This document shows positions 1 through 7,879 of a stretch of 12,854 nucleotides of DNA, piece after piece. How positions within the stretch are numbered: the first letter of the stretch is position 1; every line of letters begins with the position of its first letter. Both the position numbers and the translations under genes were made by a program. Source of the DNA: JBFKQC01 sp041627895 (GTDB lineage: Bacteria > Pseudomonadota > Alphaproteobacteria > Rhodobacterales > Rhodobacteraceae). The stretch is from NCBI GenBank assembly GCA_041627895.1, contig JBFKQC010000092.1, positions 1 through 12,854 on the forward strand, in the 5' to 3' direction. Under the pieces are notes generated by a model, which was not told where the DNA came from, did no database searches, and saw only the letters and a program-made list of their open reading frames with translations.

Positions 1-1
1 C

Positions 2-76
2 CGTGCCGCCACCGCGGCGATCCGCGAGCGCGAGAAGCGCCGGGCGATCGGCCTTCGCTACCGCGCATCCCGCTGA
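2..76 (+). CDS. C-terminal end of an unidentified protein (partial at window edge)
   Basis: An open frame enters from the left edge and ends at TGA 74-76, giving the last 24 residues: RAATAAIREREKRRAIGLRY followed by RASR. The stretch is rich in Arg, Lys and Glu and looks like a charged helical tail. There is too little to assign a family. Support for it being coding is the strong hairpin that begins 7 bases after the stop (83-111), as expected after a gene end. The frame is short enough that chance cannot be excluded. Confidence 0.35.
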   Translation, partial: RAATAAIREREKRRAIGLRYRASR

Positions 77-82
77 CACCGA

Positions 83-111
83 TCCGCCGCGCCGCCCCCC
101 GGCGCGGCGGA
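83..111 (+). terminator. GC-rich hairpin after the upstream partial gene
   Basis: TCCGCCGCGCC (83-93) and GGCGCGGCGGA (101-111) are perfect inverted repeats: 11 bp with a 7-base loop, starting 7 bases after the stop at 76. No T-tract follows (the next bases are CCTGCATTC). It may be an intrinsic terminator of the U-poor kind or an mRNA 3' end stabiliser. Confidence 0.42.
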
Positions 112-227
112 CCTGCATTCACGCCGGCGCCCGCAATGCGGCCGATCGGGGCGATTCCGCCGGAAGGCGCTGTGCCCGGAAATGCGGCGCCGCCCCCTCC
201 CGCCGGCGCATCGGCGCGCGGTTATCT

Positions 228-257
228 TTGTCGCCGCCACGAATAACGTGCTATTCT
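228..257 (+). promoter_or_regulatory. Candidate sigma70-type promoter for the methyltransferase/GFA pair
   Basis: TTGTCG (228-233), an 18-base spacer and TATTCT (252-257) lie in a locally AT-richer island (about 221-257) within very GC-rich DNA. The predicted start would fall near 264, about 20 bases before the ATG at 285. A good ribosome-binding site, AGGGAGGA (273-280), follows. This is a pattern match only. Confidence 0.35.
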
Positions 258-284
258 GCCGCATCATTTGCCAGGGAGGACCTG

Positions 285-1228
<944 letters not shown>

Positions 1229-1232
<4 letters not shown>

Positions 1233-1726
1233 CCGCGGCGGGCGCGGACCTGGCGGGCGGGTGCCTGTGCGGCGCGGTCCGCTATCGCGCGGGCGCGCCG
1301 CCTCTCTGGGTGACGGTCTGCTACTGCCGGTTCTGCCAGCGCGCGACCGGGTCGGACCGCATGGTCGAGCCGATCTTCGACCGTGCCGTGTTCGCCTTCG
1401 ACCGGGGCACGCCCGCCGTCTATGCCCAGGCTTCGGAGGGCAGCGGCAAGAGGGTCGAGGTGCATTTCTGCCGCGACTGCGGCACCAAGCTGGCGCTGAC
1501 CTTCGAACGCTGGCCCGACCGGCTGGGCATTTGTATCGGCACGCTGGATGCGCCGGGCGCGATCGAAGTGACGGCGGCAAACTCCAAGCACATCTTTGTC
1601 TCCGAGGCGCGGCCCGGCACGATCCTGCCCGCCGGCGTCCCGGTCTATGACCGCCATGCCACGGAAAACGACGGGACGCCGATCGCCCCGACCGTCCATG
1701 CCGCGCCCGTGATCGTGGGCGCCTGA
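1229..1726 (+). CDS. GFA family (glutathione-dependent formaldehyde-activating/CENP-V fold) protein
   Basis: This 165-residue zinc-binding protein of the GFA/CENP-V fold shows the full set of metal cysteines: C12 and C14 in GCLCGAVRY; C31, C33 and C36 in CYCRFCQ; C81 and C84 in CRDCGTKLAL. Members are often annotated as glutathione-dependent formaldehyde-activating enzymes, but most lack a proven activity, so I give no gene symbol. The GTG start at 1229 overlaps the preceding TGA in a GTGA arrangement. This choice places the first zinc motif at the usual distance from the N-terminus. It is the second gene of a two-gene unit and ends 7 bases from the convergent gltX stop. GTG rather than ATG initiation, with no separate ribosome-binding site, fits coupling to the upstream gene. 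Confidence 0.9.
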
Positions 1727-1738
1727 CCGGCGGTCAGG
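1722..1738. terminator. Palindrome spanning both convergent stop codons
   Basis: CCTGACC (1722-1728), loop GGC, GGTCAGG (1732-1738) form a perfect 7-bp stem. It contains the TGA of the GFA gene (1724-1726) and, on the other strand, the TGA of gltX (1734-1736). It is the only sequence available to separate the convergent genes. There is no real T-tract, only GTTTC on the plus side. A role as a compact bidirectional terminator is inference. Confidence 0.4.
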
Positions 1739-3056
1739 GTTTCGGCGCGGCCTGCAGAAGCGGCATCACGTCGGCCATCTCGGGCCCCTTCTCGCGGCCC
1801 GTCACCGCCTTGCGCAGCGGCATGAACAGCGCGCGGCCCTTGCGGCCGGTCCTGTCCTTGACCGCCTGGGTCCAGGCGCCCCAGGTCCCGGCGTCGTAGG
1901 GCGGCGGCGGCAGCATCGCCAGCGCCTCGGCGACGAAGGCGCGGTCGGCCTCGTCGACCAGCGGTTCGGCCCTGCCGCGGAACACGTCCCACCACCCGCC
2001 GATCTCGGCGCGGGTGGCGATGTTCTCGCGCACCACGTCCCAGAACCGCGGCGCAAGGCCCTCGGGCACGCCCGCGGCGGCGATCTCGTCGGCCACCGCC
2101 GTGACCGGCAGCGTTCCCAGATGCCGCGCGGTCAGCGGATAGAGGTCGGCCTCGTCGAACTTGGTGGGCGCCGCGCCGAACTGGCCGATGTCGAACCCCG
2201 CGACCAGCTCGTCGACCGAACCGCAAAGCTCGACCGGCTGCGACGAGCCGAGCCGCGCCATGAGCGACAGAAGCGCCATCGGCTCGACCCCCCGCGCGCG
2301 CAGGTCGCGCAACGACAGCGTGCCGAGCCGTTTCGACAGCGCCTCGCCCTGCGGGCCGGTCAGCAGCGAATGATGCGCGAACGCGGGCGGCGTGCCGCCC
2401 AGCGCCTCGATGATCTGGATCTGCGTCGCCGTGTTGGTAACGTGGTCCGAGCCGCGGACGACGTTTGTCACGCCCATCTCGGTGTCGTCCACGACCGAGG
2501 CGAGCGTATAAAGCACCTGCCCGTCGGCGCGGATCAGCACCGGGTCCGAGACGCTGGCGGCGTCGATCGAAATGTCGCCCAGGATGCCGTCGGCCCACTC
2601 GATGCGCTGCTGGTCCAGCTTGAAGCGCCAGACGCCGGGCCCGCGCTCGGCACGCAGCCTGTCGCGCTCTGCCCCGGAAAGCGCCAGCGCGGCGCGGTCA
2701 TAGACCGGCGGGCGACCCATGTTGAGCTGTTTCTTGCGCTTGAGGTCCAGCTCGGTCGGCGTCTCGAACGCCTCGTAGAACCGGCCCGCCTCGCGCAGCC
2801 GGTCGGCGGCGGCGGCGTAGCGGTCGAGCCGGTGCGACTGCCGCTCGACCCGGTCCCAGGTGAGGCCCAGCCATTCGAGATCTTCCTTGATCGCGTCGAC
2901 CAGATGCTCCTTCGAGCGTTCGGGATCGGTGTCGTCGATGCGCAGGATGAAGCGGCCGCCGGCCTTGCGGGCGATCAGGTAGTTGAACAGCGCCGTGCGC
3001 AGGTTGCCGACGTGAAGATAGCCGGTGGGCGAAGGCGCGAAGCGGGTGGTGGTCAT
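1734..3056 (-). CDS. gltX: Glutamyl-tRNA synthetase, short GluRS2-type
   Basis: This is a 440-residue class I aminoacyl-tRNA synthetase that charges tRNA with glutamate using ATP. The N-terminal RFAPSPTGYLHVGNLRTALF carries the HIGH-type motif as HVGN (residues 15-18). LRIDDTDPERS follows at about 38-48. The KMSKS loop appears as ALSKR (239-243). The zinc-binding cysteine cluster of some bacterial GluRS is absent; the only cysteine in the protein is in ELCGS. At 440 residues it is shorter than the usual 470-490. The A-L-S-K-R loop and the phrase ELDLKRKKQLNMGRPPVYDRA resemble the second GluRS found in many alphaproteobacteria. In such lineages one GluRS may mischarge tRNA-Gln for the GatCAB amidotransferase, so this copy could be the tRNA-Gln-directed one; the sequence alone does not prove that. 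The ribosome-binding site GAGGAG lies 8 bases before the ATG. The stop shares a palindrome with the convergent GFA gene. Confidence 0.96.
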   Translation of the reverse strand: MTTTRFAPSPTGYLHVGNLRTALFNYLIARKAGGRFILRIDDTDPERSKEHLVDAIKEDLEWLGLTWDRVERQSHRLDRYAAAADRLREAGRFYEAFETPTELDLKRKKQLNMGRPPVYDRAALALSGAERDRLRAERGPGVWRFKLDQQRIEWADGILGDISIDAASVSDPVLIRADGQVLYTLASVVDDTEMGVTNVVRGSDHVTNTATQIQIIEALGGTPPAFAHHSLLTGPQGEALSKRLGTLSLRDLRARGVEPMALLSLMARLGSSQPVELCGSVDELVAGFDIGQFGAAPTKFDEADLYPLTARHLGTLPVTAVADEIAAAGVPEGLAPRFWDVVRENIATRAEIGGWWDVFRGRAEPLVDEADRAFVAEALAMLPPPPYDAGTWGAWTQAVKDRTGRKGRALFMPLRKAVTGREKGPEMADVMPLLQAAPKP

Positions 3057-3162
3057 CGGGGCAACTCCTCGGCGCGATGCTCTGTCACAGGGCCGCGGCC
3101 TTGTCCACCGGGCGAACGGGTTTCGGCCGGGATGAAAGCGTCTGCCGGGGCCGCCGGTCCGT

Positions 3163-3591
3163 TCAGGTGGGCTCGACCGGCCAGTGCGTGGCCAGATCGC
3201 GCAGGCCGGCGCGGATCAGGTCGCGCAGCACGTCCTCGTCGATATCGGAAAGCTTGTTGAGGTAAAGGCAGGACTTGCCCTTCCTGTGCTTGCCGAGCCG
3301 CGCCAGCAGGTCGCCGAAGTCGCCGTATCCGGGCATGATGTAAACCGAGAGATCGGCCTTGCGCGGGCTGAACCCGGTGGCGAGGAAATCGCCCTCGCGC
3401 CCCGAGGCATAGCGGTAGTGATAGCGCCCGTAGCCGACGATGGTCGGGCCCCACATCACCGGGCGGAACCCCGTGACCTCGCGGAAGATCGCGTCGAGCC
3501 GCAGCCCGTCGGCGCGGCGCGTCGGATGTTCGACCGCGTTCAGGAACGCATGCACGTCGGCGCCGGTCGGCTGGGTCTTGTTCGCGGACAT
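3163..3591 (-). CDS. DUF1801 domain protein (YdhG-like fold)
   Basis: This 142-residue cytoplasmic protein with no signal peptide matches DUF1801 along nearly its whole length. Diagnostic phrases are VMWGPTIVGYGRYHYRYASG (about residues 45-64), then GFSPRKADLSVYIMPGYGDF and KGKSCLYLNKLSDID near 102-120. The biochemical role of this family is not established. It is separated from the downstream gltX by 106 bases without a clear terminator, so co-transcription is possible. Upstream on the minus strand is TAGGAT (plus 3601-3606). With TTGTCG (plus 3623-3628) and a 16-base spacer it could be a -10 box, which would make the message nearly leaderless. The same bases also contain AGGA 10 bases before the ATG, which could serve as the ribosome-binding site, and both readings cannot be fully true at once. 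Confidence 0.9.
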   Translation of the reverse strand: MSANKTQPTGADVHAFLNAVEHPTRRADGLRLDAIFREVTGFRPVMWGPTIVGYGRYHYRYASGREGDFLATGFSPRKADLSVYIMPGYGDFGDLLARLGKHRKGKSCLYLNKLSDIDEDVLRDLIRAGLRDLATHWPVEPT

Positions 3592-3670
3592 CGCCGCGCG
3601 ATCCTAGCCCAGCGGCAGCGCCCGACAAAGCCCCCTTTCCCTCGGCCGCGGGTCCCGCCATATCTGGCCC

Positions 3671-4081
3671 ATGGACCATCCGAACGCCCCCTGGACCGCG
3701 CCCGACCTCGCCGCCTTCGAGGCGATGGCCGAGGCCGCGCGCGACGCGCTGCCCGAGCCGTTCCGCGCCGCGGCGCTGCTTGTCGCGCTGCGGATCGAGG
3801 ATTTCGCGCCCGAGCACATCCTCGACGAGATGGGCTATGGCGACCCGTTCGAGCTGACCGGGCTGTACGACGGTGTGCCGCTGACCGAGAAATCCACCGC
3901 CTGGCAGGAAACCCGCCCCGACACGATCTGGCTGTTCCGCCGCCCGATCCTGGACGAATGGGCCGAGCGCGGCGACCAGCCGTTGGGCGCCTTGATCGCG
4001 CATGTGCTGGTGCACGAACTGGCGCATCACTTCGGCTGGTCCGACGACGACATCGCCGCGATCGACCGCTGGTGGGAGTGA
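3671..4081 (+). CDS. Metallopeptidase family protein (possible zincin, HExxH)
   Basis: This 136-residue protein has the zinc-protease signature HELAHHFGWSDDD near the C-terminus (H115, E116, H119, with D125 as the likely third ligand: HExxHxxGxxD). This C-terminal placement in a small single-domain protein fits the 'possible zincin' family (Pfam Zincin_1 type). Natural substrates of these minimal zincins are unknown. There is no signal peptide or membrane segment, so it is likely cytoplasmic. Earlier in the chain are the family-like stretches EHILDEMGYGDPFELTGLYDG (residues 48-68, with no more than a family resemblance claimed) and TIWLFRRPILDEWAE. The gene is divergent from the DUF1801 gene across 79 bases and has no clear Shine-Dalgarno sequence. 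A 9-bp hairpin begins 10 bases after its stop. Confidence 0.92.
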   Translation: MDHPNAPWTAPDLAAFEAMAEAARDALPEPFRAAALLVALRIEDFAPEHILDEMGYGDPFELTGLYDGVPLTEKSTAWQETRPDTIWLFRRPILDEWAERGDQPLGALIAHVLVHELAHHFGWSDDDIAAIDRWWE

Positions 4082-4091
4082 GCGCGCGGCC

Positions 4092-4118
4092 GGCGCCGCG
4101 GCATGTCGGCGCGGCGCC
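4092..4118 (+). terminator. GC-rich hairpin after the metallopeptidase gene
   Basis: GGCGCCGCG (4092-4100) and CGCGGCGCC (4110-4118) form a perfect 9-bp stem with a 9-base loop, 10 bases after the stop codon. No T-tract follows. An alternative 6-bp stem (GGCGCC, CCG, GGCGCC) uses the same right arm with downstream bases. This is a possible terminator separating the gene from pfkB. Confidence 0.38.
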
Positions 4119-4160
4119 CCGGGCGCCAGCGGTTCGCACCATGGCCGAGGGCGAGGATGT

Positions 4161-4189
4161 TTGACGGCGCTGCCTGTTGGCGCTAACGG
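4161..4189 (+). promoter_or_regulatory. Candidate promoter for pfkB
   Basis: TTGACG (4161-4166), a 17-base spacer and TAACGG (4184-4189) lie 30 bases upstream of the pfkB ATG. GGCGCT occurs twice as a direct repeat across the spacer (4166-4171 and 4179-4184). A small hairpin, GGTTGC/GCAACC (4189-4194 and 4202-4207), falls in the expected 5' untranslated region. Whether a regulator such as a sugar-responsive repressor binds here cannot be told. Confidence 0.42.
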
Positions 4190-4218
4190 GTTGCCAGAGC
4201 CGCAACCGGACCTGACCC

Positions 4219-5169
4219 ATGCGCACCGACATTCTGACGATCACGCTGAACCCGACGGTGGATTTCGCCACGACCGCGCCGAAGATTTTCCCCGAGGTCA
4301 AGCTCAGATGCACCGAGCCGCATATCGACCCGGGCGGCGGCGGGATCAACGTCGCCCGCGCGATCCGCCAGCTTGGCGGGCAGGCCACGGCGCTGGTGGC
4401 GATCGGCGGCGCGACGGGCGCGCATCTGTTGCAGCTTCTGGCGCTGGAAGGCGTGCCGACCGTGGCGTTCCAGGGGCCCGGAGAGACGCGGCAGAGCTTT
4501 TCCGTCACCGACATGGCCAGCGCCGAGCAGTTCCGTTTCGTGATGCCGGGGCCGAGTTGGAGCGAGGCGGACGTGCGGCGCGGGCTGAACTCGGTCGACC
4601 AGGCGATCGGCGACGGCACGCTGGTGGTGCTGTCGGGCAGCCAGCCGCCGGGCGTGGCCAAGGAGTTCCCGTCGATCCTGGCCGAGCACGTGACCGGGCT
4701 GGGTGCGCGGCTGATCGTCGACACCTCGGGGCCGGCGCTTCAGAACCTGGTGCAGGAGCCGCACGAGGCGATCGACACGCTGCGGATGGACGGCGAAGAG
4801 GCCGAAGAGCTTGCCGGCCGCAGCCTGCCGGAACGCGCCGACACCGCGGGCTTTGCGCGCGAACTGGTCGACAAGGGCGTCGCGCGGAACGTGATCGTGG
4901 CGCGCGGCGCCGACGGGTCGGTCCTGTCGAACGCCGAAGGCAGCTGGCACGCGGTCGCGCCGCGGGTGAAGGTGGTCAGCAAGGTCGGCGCGGGCGACAG
5001 CTTCGTCGGCGCGTTCACGCTGGCCGAGGCGCGCGGCGAGCCGCGCGAGGAATGCCTGCGCCTCGCGGTCGCCGCGGCCAGCGCGGCCTGCACCACCGAG
5101 GGCACGCGGCTGTGCGAACCCGAGATGACCGAGCGCCAGCGCGCCGCCTCGGCGCTCGAGCGGATCTGA
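4219..5169 (+). CDS. pfkB: 6-phosphofructokinase II (PfkB family hexose-phosphate kinase)
   Basis: This 316-residue ribokinase-fold (PfkB) sugar kinase most resembles E. coli Pfk-2, which phosphorylates fructose-6-phosphate to fructose-1,6-bisphosphate with ATP. Shared landmarks from memory of Pfk-2 include LTLNPTVDFAT at the N-terminus, KLRCTEP, the substrate-site signature PGGGGINVARAI (residues 38-49), GGATGAHL, EQFRFVMPGP and the ATP/catalytic signature VGAGDSFVGAF, with D260 as the expected general base. Near the C-terminus GTRLC matches as well. The NxxE motif that helps place Mg-ATP (KPNQKE in E. coli) reads RMDGEE here (residues 189-194): Asn has become Asp and Lys has become Arg. The start has no strong ribosome-binding site. 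A candidate promoter lies 30 bases upstream, and a HEAT/GNAT-like gene follows after 21 bases, probably in the same transcript. 1-phosphofructokinase or tagatose-6-phosphate kinase activity is the alternative. Confidence 0.93.
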   Translation: MRTDILTITLNPTVDFATTAPKIFPEVKLRCTEPHIDPGGGGINVARAIRQLGGQATALVAIGGATGAHLLQLLALEGVPTVAFQGPGETRQSFSVTDMASAEQFRFVMPGPSWSEADVRRGLNSVDQAIGDGTLVVLSGSQPPGVAKEFPSILAEHVTGLGARLIVDTSGPALQNLVQEPHEAIDTLRMDGEEAEELAGRSLPERADTAGFARELVDKGVARNVIVARGADGSVLSNAEGSWHAVAPRVKVVSKVGAGDSFVGAFTLAEARGEPREECLRLAVAAASAACTTEGTRLCEPEMTERQRAASALERI

Positions 5170-5190
5170 GCCGGTGCCGGGGGCAGGCGC

Positions 5191-5940
5191 ATGACCGCCG
5201 CCGCGCGGGATTTCGACGTCGCCGGGTCCGAGGCCCGCAGGCTGTGGCACGAGATCGCGCGCACCGGCGAAGACACGGTCGCGGTGGCGCGGGCAAGCTA
5301 CGCGAGGCCCGGCAAGGCGCGCCACCGGCTGAACAGCATCGCCTGGCTGGCCTTCGACGCACAGTTCTGCCGGGACGCGCGGCTGCTGGCGGTCGAGGCG
5401 CTGGGCGACCGTTCGTCCAAGGTCGTCGAGGCCGCGGCACGGGCTCTAGCCTGGGGCTGGGACGTAACGCTGCTGGCGCCAATGCGCGAAGCGGAGGCAA
5501 GGGCGTCCGGCGCCGCGCGCGCCGATATCGCGGCGGCGATCGCGGCGGCCGAGGCCGGCAATCCGAACCTGTTTCTCGACCGCACCGGCGGCGGCCGGCT
5601 GCGGCTGCACGTCGCCGACCACGACTGGCGGGCGTTGCGCGGCGGGCTGGTCCGCACGGCGCGGCCCGACCAAGCCGCGACCCTGGCCGAGATCGCCCGG
5701 ACAACCGGCGCGAGCGGCCGCGCACCGACGCAGGAAGAGCTGCGCGCGGCCTGGGACAACGGGCCGACCTGCTGGATCGCGGGCGAGCCGGTGGCGGGCT
5801 TTGTGGTCGCCCGCGCGGCAGGCGGCGCCCTGACGGTCGAAACCGTCGCGGCCACCGATCCCGGCACCCGGCGCACGCTTCTTGACTTCGCCGGGGCCGA
5901 GGCGCGGCGGCGCGGGCTCGCCCCGCCGCGGCAACCGTGA
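5191..5940 (+). CDS. Hypothetical protein: HEAT-like helical part with GNAT-like C-terminus
   Basis: I do not recognise this 249-residue protein as a named family. Residues 45-125 are Ala/Leu-rich paired helices resembling HEAT repeats (for example LLAVEALGDRSSKVVEAAA, then ADIAAAIAAAEAGNP). Residues 175-243 look like a shortened acetyltransferase (GNAT) fold: CWIAGEPVAGFVVARAAGGA suggests two adjacent strands. TVAATDPGTRRTLLDFAGAE is reminiscent of the strand plus R/Q-x-x-G/A acetyl-CoA loop, but the canonical loop is degenerate. There is no signal peptide or membrane segment. It starts 21 bases after pfkB and is likely co-transcribed. The ribosome-binding site is weak (GGGGCAGG). Base composition and codon style match the neighbours, supporting a real gene. 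A function tied to hexose kinase regulation is possible but unsupported. Confidence 0.82.
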   Translation: MTAAARDFDVAGSEARRLWHEIARTGEDTVAVARASYARPGKARHRLNSIAWLAFDAQFCRDARLLAVEALGDRSSKVVEAAARALAWGWDVTLLAPMREAEARASGAARADIAAAIAAAEAGNPNLFLDRTGGGRLRLHVADHDWRALRGGLVRTARPDQAATLAEIARTTGASGRAPTQEELRAAWDNGPTCWIAGEPVAGFVVARAAGGALTVETVAATDPGTRRTLLDFAGAEARRRGLAPPRQP

Positions 5941-6013
5941 AACAAGCAGGCACGGACGCCGGCCGCACGACCTGCCGCATGCCGCCCCGGCGGCACGTCG
6001 CAGCCCGCGCCGA

Positions 6014-6062
6014 GCGCCCCCCCGGGGCGCGAGAGGAAACGGCGTCGTGCCAGGGGCACGAC
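6014..6062. terminator. Two hairpins between convergent genes
   Basis: Two perfect stems fill the gap between the HEAT/GNAT gene and nadE. The first is GCGCCCC (6014-6020), loop CCC, GGGGCGC (6024-6030). The second is GTCGTGCC (6044-6051), loop AGG, GGCACGAC (6055-6062), beginning 9 bases after the nadE stop on the minus strand. Read from nadE, the second stem is followed by GCCGTTTCCTCTC, a weakly pyrimidine-rich tail. They may terminate transcription from both sides. Confidence 0.45.
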
Positions 6063-6071
6063 ACCGCCAGG

Positions 6072-7736
6072 TCACGGCTGCCCGCGGTCGCGCCAGCGGT
6101 TGACGATCGGATAGCGCCTGTCCAGCCAGAAGGCGCGGCTCGTCAGCCGCACCCCGGGCGCGGACTGGAAGCGCTTGTATTCGCTGATGTAGATCAGGTG
6201 TTCGACGCGCTCGACCGTGGCCCGGTCGAATCCCATCTGCACGATCTCGTCGGCCGAGGCGTCGCTGTCCACCAGCGCCTCGAGGATCGCGTCCAGGATC
6301 TCGTAGGGCGGCAGGCTGTCCTCGTCCTTCTGGTCGGCGCGCAACTCGGCGCTCGGCGGCTTGTCGATCACCCGCGCCGGGATCACCGCGCCGGGCGGCG
6401 CCTTCATCCAGGGCCGGTGGTTGGCGTTGCGCCAGCGGCAGGTCTGAAACACCCGGGTCTTGTAGAGATCCTTGATCGGGTTGTAGCCGCCCGACATGTC
6501 GCCGTAGATCGTGGCATAGCCCACCGCCACCTCGGACTTGTTGCCGGTGGTCACCAGCATCTCACCGAACTTGTTCGACAGCGCCATCAGCAGCAGGCCC
6601 CGCAGCCGCGACTGGATGTTCTCCTCGGTGATGTCGGCCTTCGTGCCCTCGAACAGTTCGGCCAGCGTCTGGGTCACCGCGGCGCGCGGGCCGGAGATCG
6701 GGATCGTGTCGAGCCGGCAGCCGAGGTTCCGCGCGACCGCTTCGGCGTCCTCCAGCGAATGCGCGCTGGTGTATTCCGAGGGCAGCATCACGCAGCGCAC
6801 GTTCTCCGGCCCCAGCGCATCGGCGGCGATGGTCGCGGCGAGCGCCGAATCGACGCCGCCGGACAGCCCCAGCAGCGCCTTGGTGAACCCGGTCTTGGCC
6901 CAGTAGTCGCGCACCGCCTCGACCATGCAGCGGTAATCCTGTTCCCATTCCCCCGGCTGCCGCGCCTTCTCGCCGTGCTCGACGCGCCAGCCGTCGTGCC
7001 CGCGGGCCAGGTCAACATGCACGATGGCCTCGTCGAAGGCCGGCAGTTGCACCGCCAGTTCGCCGCCGGGGTTGAGCACGAATGAAGCGCCGTCGAACAC
7101 CTGGTCGTCCTGCCCGCCGACCATGTTGAGATAGATCAGCGGCAGCCCGGTCTCGACCACGCGCGACACCATCACGGTCTGGCGGATATCGAGCTTGCCC
7201 CGGTAATAGGGCGAGCCGTTCGGCACCAGCAGGAATTCGGCGCCGGTCTCGGCCAGGGTCTCGGGCACGTCCTCGTGCCAGGCATCCTCGCAGATCGGCG
7301 AGCCGATCCGGGTGTTGCCCACCGAATAGGGCCCGCCCAATGGCCCGTGACTGTAGATCCGCACCTCGTCGAACACGGTCTCGTTTGGCAGGTGATGCTT
7401 CAGGACGCGGCTTGCGACCTTGCCGTTCCGGCAGATCCAGTAGGCGTTGTAAAGCTCGTCGTCCTCGGCATAGGGCCCGCCGATCGCCAGCGCCGGGCCG
7501 TCGGCGCAACGCGCGGCGAGCGCCTCGATCGCGGCCATCGCGGCGCGGTGGAAGGCGGGCTTCATCACCAGGTCCTGGGCGTTGTAGCCGGTGATGAACA
7601 TCTCGGTCAGCGCCACCATGTCGGCGCCGGCCGCCCTGCCCGCCTGCCAGGCGGCGAAGGCCTTGTCGGCATTGGCGGAAAGCGCCCCCACGGTGGGGTT
7701 GAGCTGTGCCAATGTCAGGCGGAAACGGTCGCTCAT
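6072..7736 (-). CDS. nadE: Glutamine-dependent NAD(+) synthetase
   Basis: This 554-residue enzyme carries out the last step of NAD synthesis: deamido-NAD plus ATP plus glutamine-derived ammonia gives NAD. It has two domains. The N-terminal nitrilase-type glutaminase (about 1-260) has the Glu-Lys-Cys triad visible as E45 (ALTEMFITGY), K113 (KHHLPNETVFDE) and C149 (ICEDAW). The C-terminal synthetase domain carries the ATP-pyrophosphatase loop SGGVDS (292-297). The phrases TEENIQSRLRG, LLVTTGNKSE-like (MLVTTGNKSEVAVGYATIYG) and DMSGGYNPIKDLYKT complete the family signature. The length is typical of the glutamine-dependent form. The ATG is preceded by a GAGAGAG ribosome-binding site. It is cytoplasmic, divergent from the MORN gene and convergent with the HEAT/GNAT gene, so it appears to be a single-gene unit. 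Confidence 0.98.
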   Translation of the reverse strand: MSDRFRLTLAQLNPTVGALSANADKAFAAWQAGRAAGADMVALTEMFITGYNAQDLVMKPAFHRAAMAAIEALAARCADGPALAIGGPYAEDDELYNAYWICRNGKVASRVLKHHLPNETVFDEVRIYSHGPLGGPYSVGNTRIGSPICEDAWHEDVPETLAETGAEFLLVPNGSPYYRGKLDIRQTVMVSRVVETGLPLIYLNMVGGQDDQVFDGASFVLNPGGELAVQLPAFDEAIVHVDLARGHDGWRVEHGEKARQPGEWEQDYRCMVEAVRDYWAKTGFTKALLGLSGGVDSALAATIAADALGPENVRCVMLPSEYTSAHSLEDAEAVARNLGCRLDTIPISGPRAAVTQTLAELFEGTKADITEENIQSRLRGLLLMALSNKFGEMLVTTGNKSEVAVGYATIYGDMSGGYNPIKDLYKTRVFQTCRWRNANHRPWMKAPPGAVIPARVIDKPPSAELRADQKDEDSLPPYEILDAILEALVDSDASADEIVQMGFDRATVERVEHLIYISEYKRFQSAPGVRLTSRAFWLDRRYPIVNRWRDRGQP

Positions 7737-7811
7737 CGCTCTCTCTCGTCCAAGTCAGAAGCGTCTTACCAGAACCGGCCGCGGGGGAAAGCCATGGCCG
7801 GGCAAAAACCG

Positions 7812-7840
7812 TTGTCAGCCCGGCGGGCGGCCACTAGGAT
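7812..7840 (+). promoter_or_regulatory. Candidate promoter for the MORN-repeat gene
   Basis: TTGTCA (7812-7817), a 17-base spacer and TAGGAT (7835-7840) make a good sigma70-type match, placing the transcript start near 7847. This is about 33 bases before the ATG at 7880 and 45 before the alternative GTG at 7892. Confidence 0.5.
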
Positions 7841-7879
7841 TGGCGGACACCGGGACGGGATCGGCCCTTGTCCAGGCAG

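Noticed and set aside
3..284. Upstream in-frame extension of the methyltransferase to near position 3
   Set aside because: The added residues are Arg/Ala/Pro-rich with no family match, and they cross a hairpin and a likely promoter. ATG 285 has an excellent ribosome-binding site and starts the conserved domain.
4189..4207. Small hairpin GGTTGC/GCAACC before pfkB as a riboswitch
   Set aside because: A single 6-bp stem with no conserved aptamer core; mentioned only as part of the promoter region.
3540..4724. Minus-strand open frame opposite the metallopeptidase and pfkB genes
   Set aside because: It opposes two genes with clear catalytic motifs; its product is Arg/Ser/Pro-rich with no recognisable domain.
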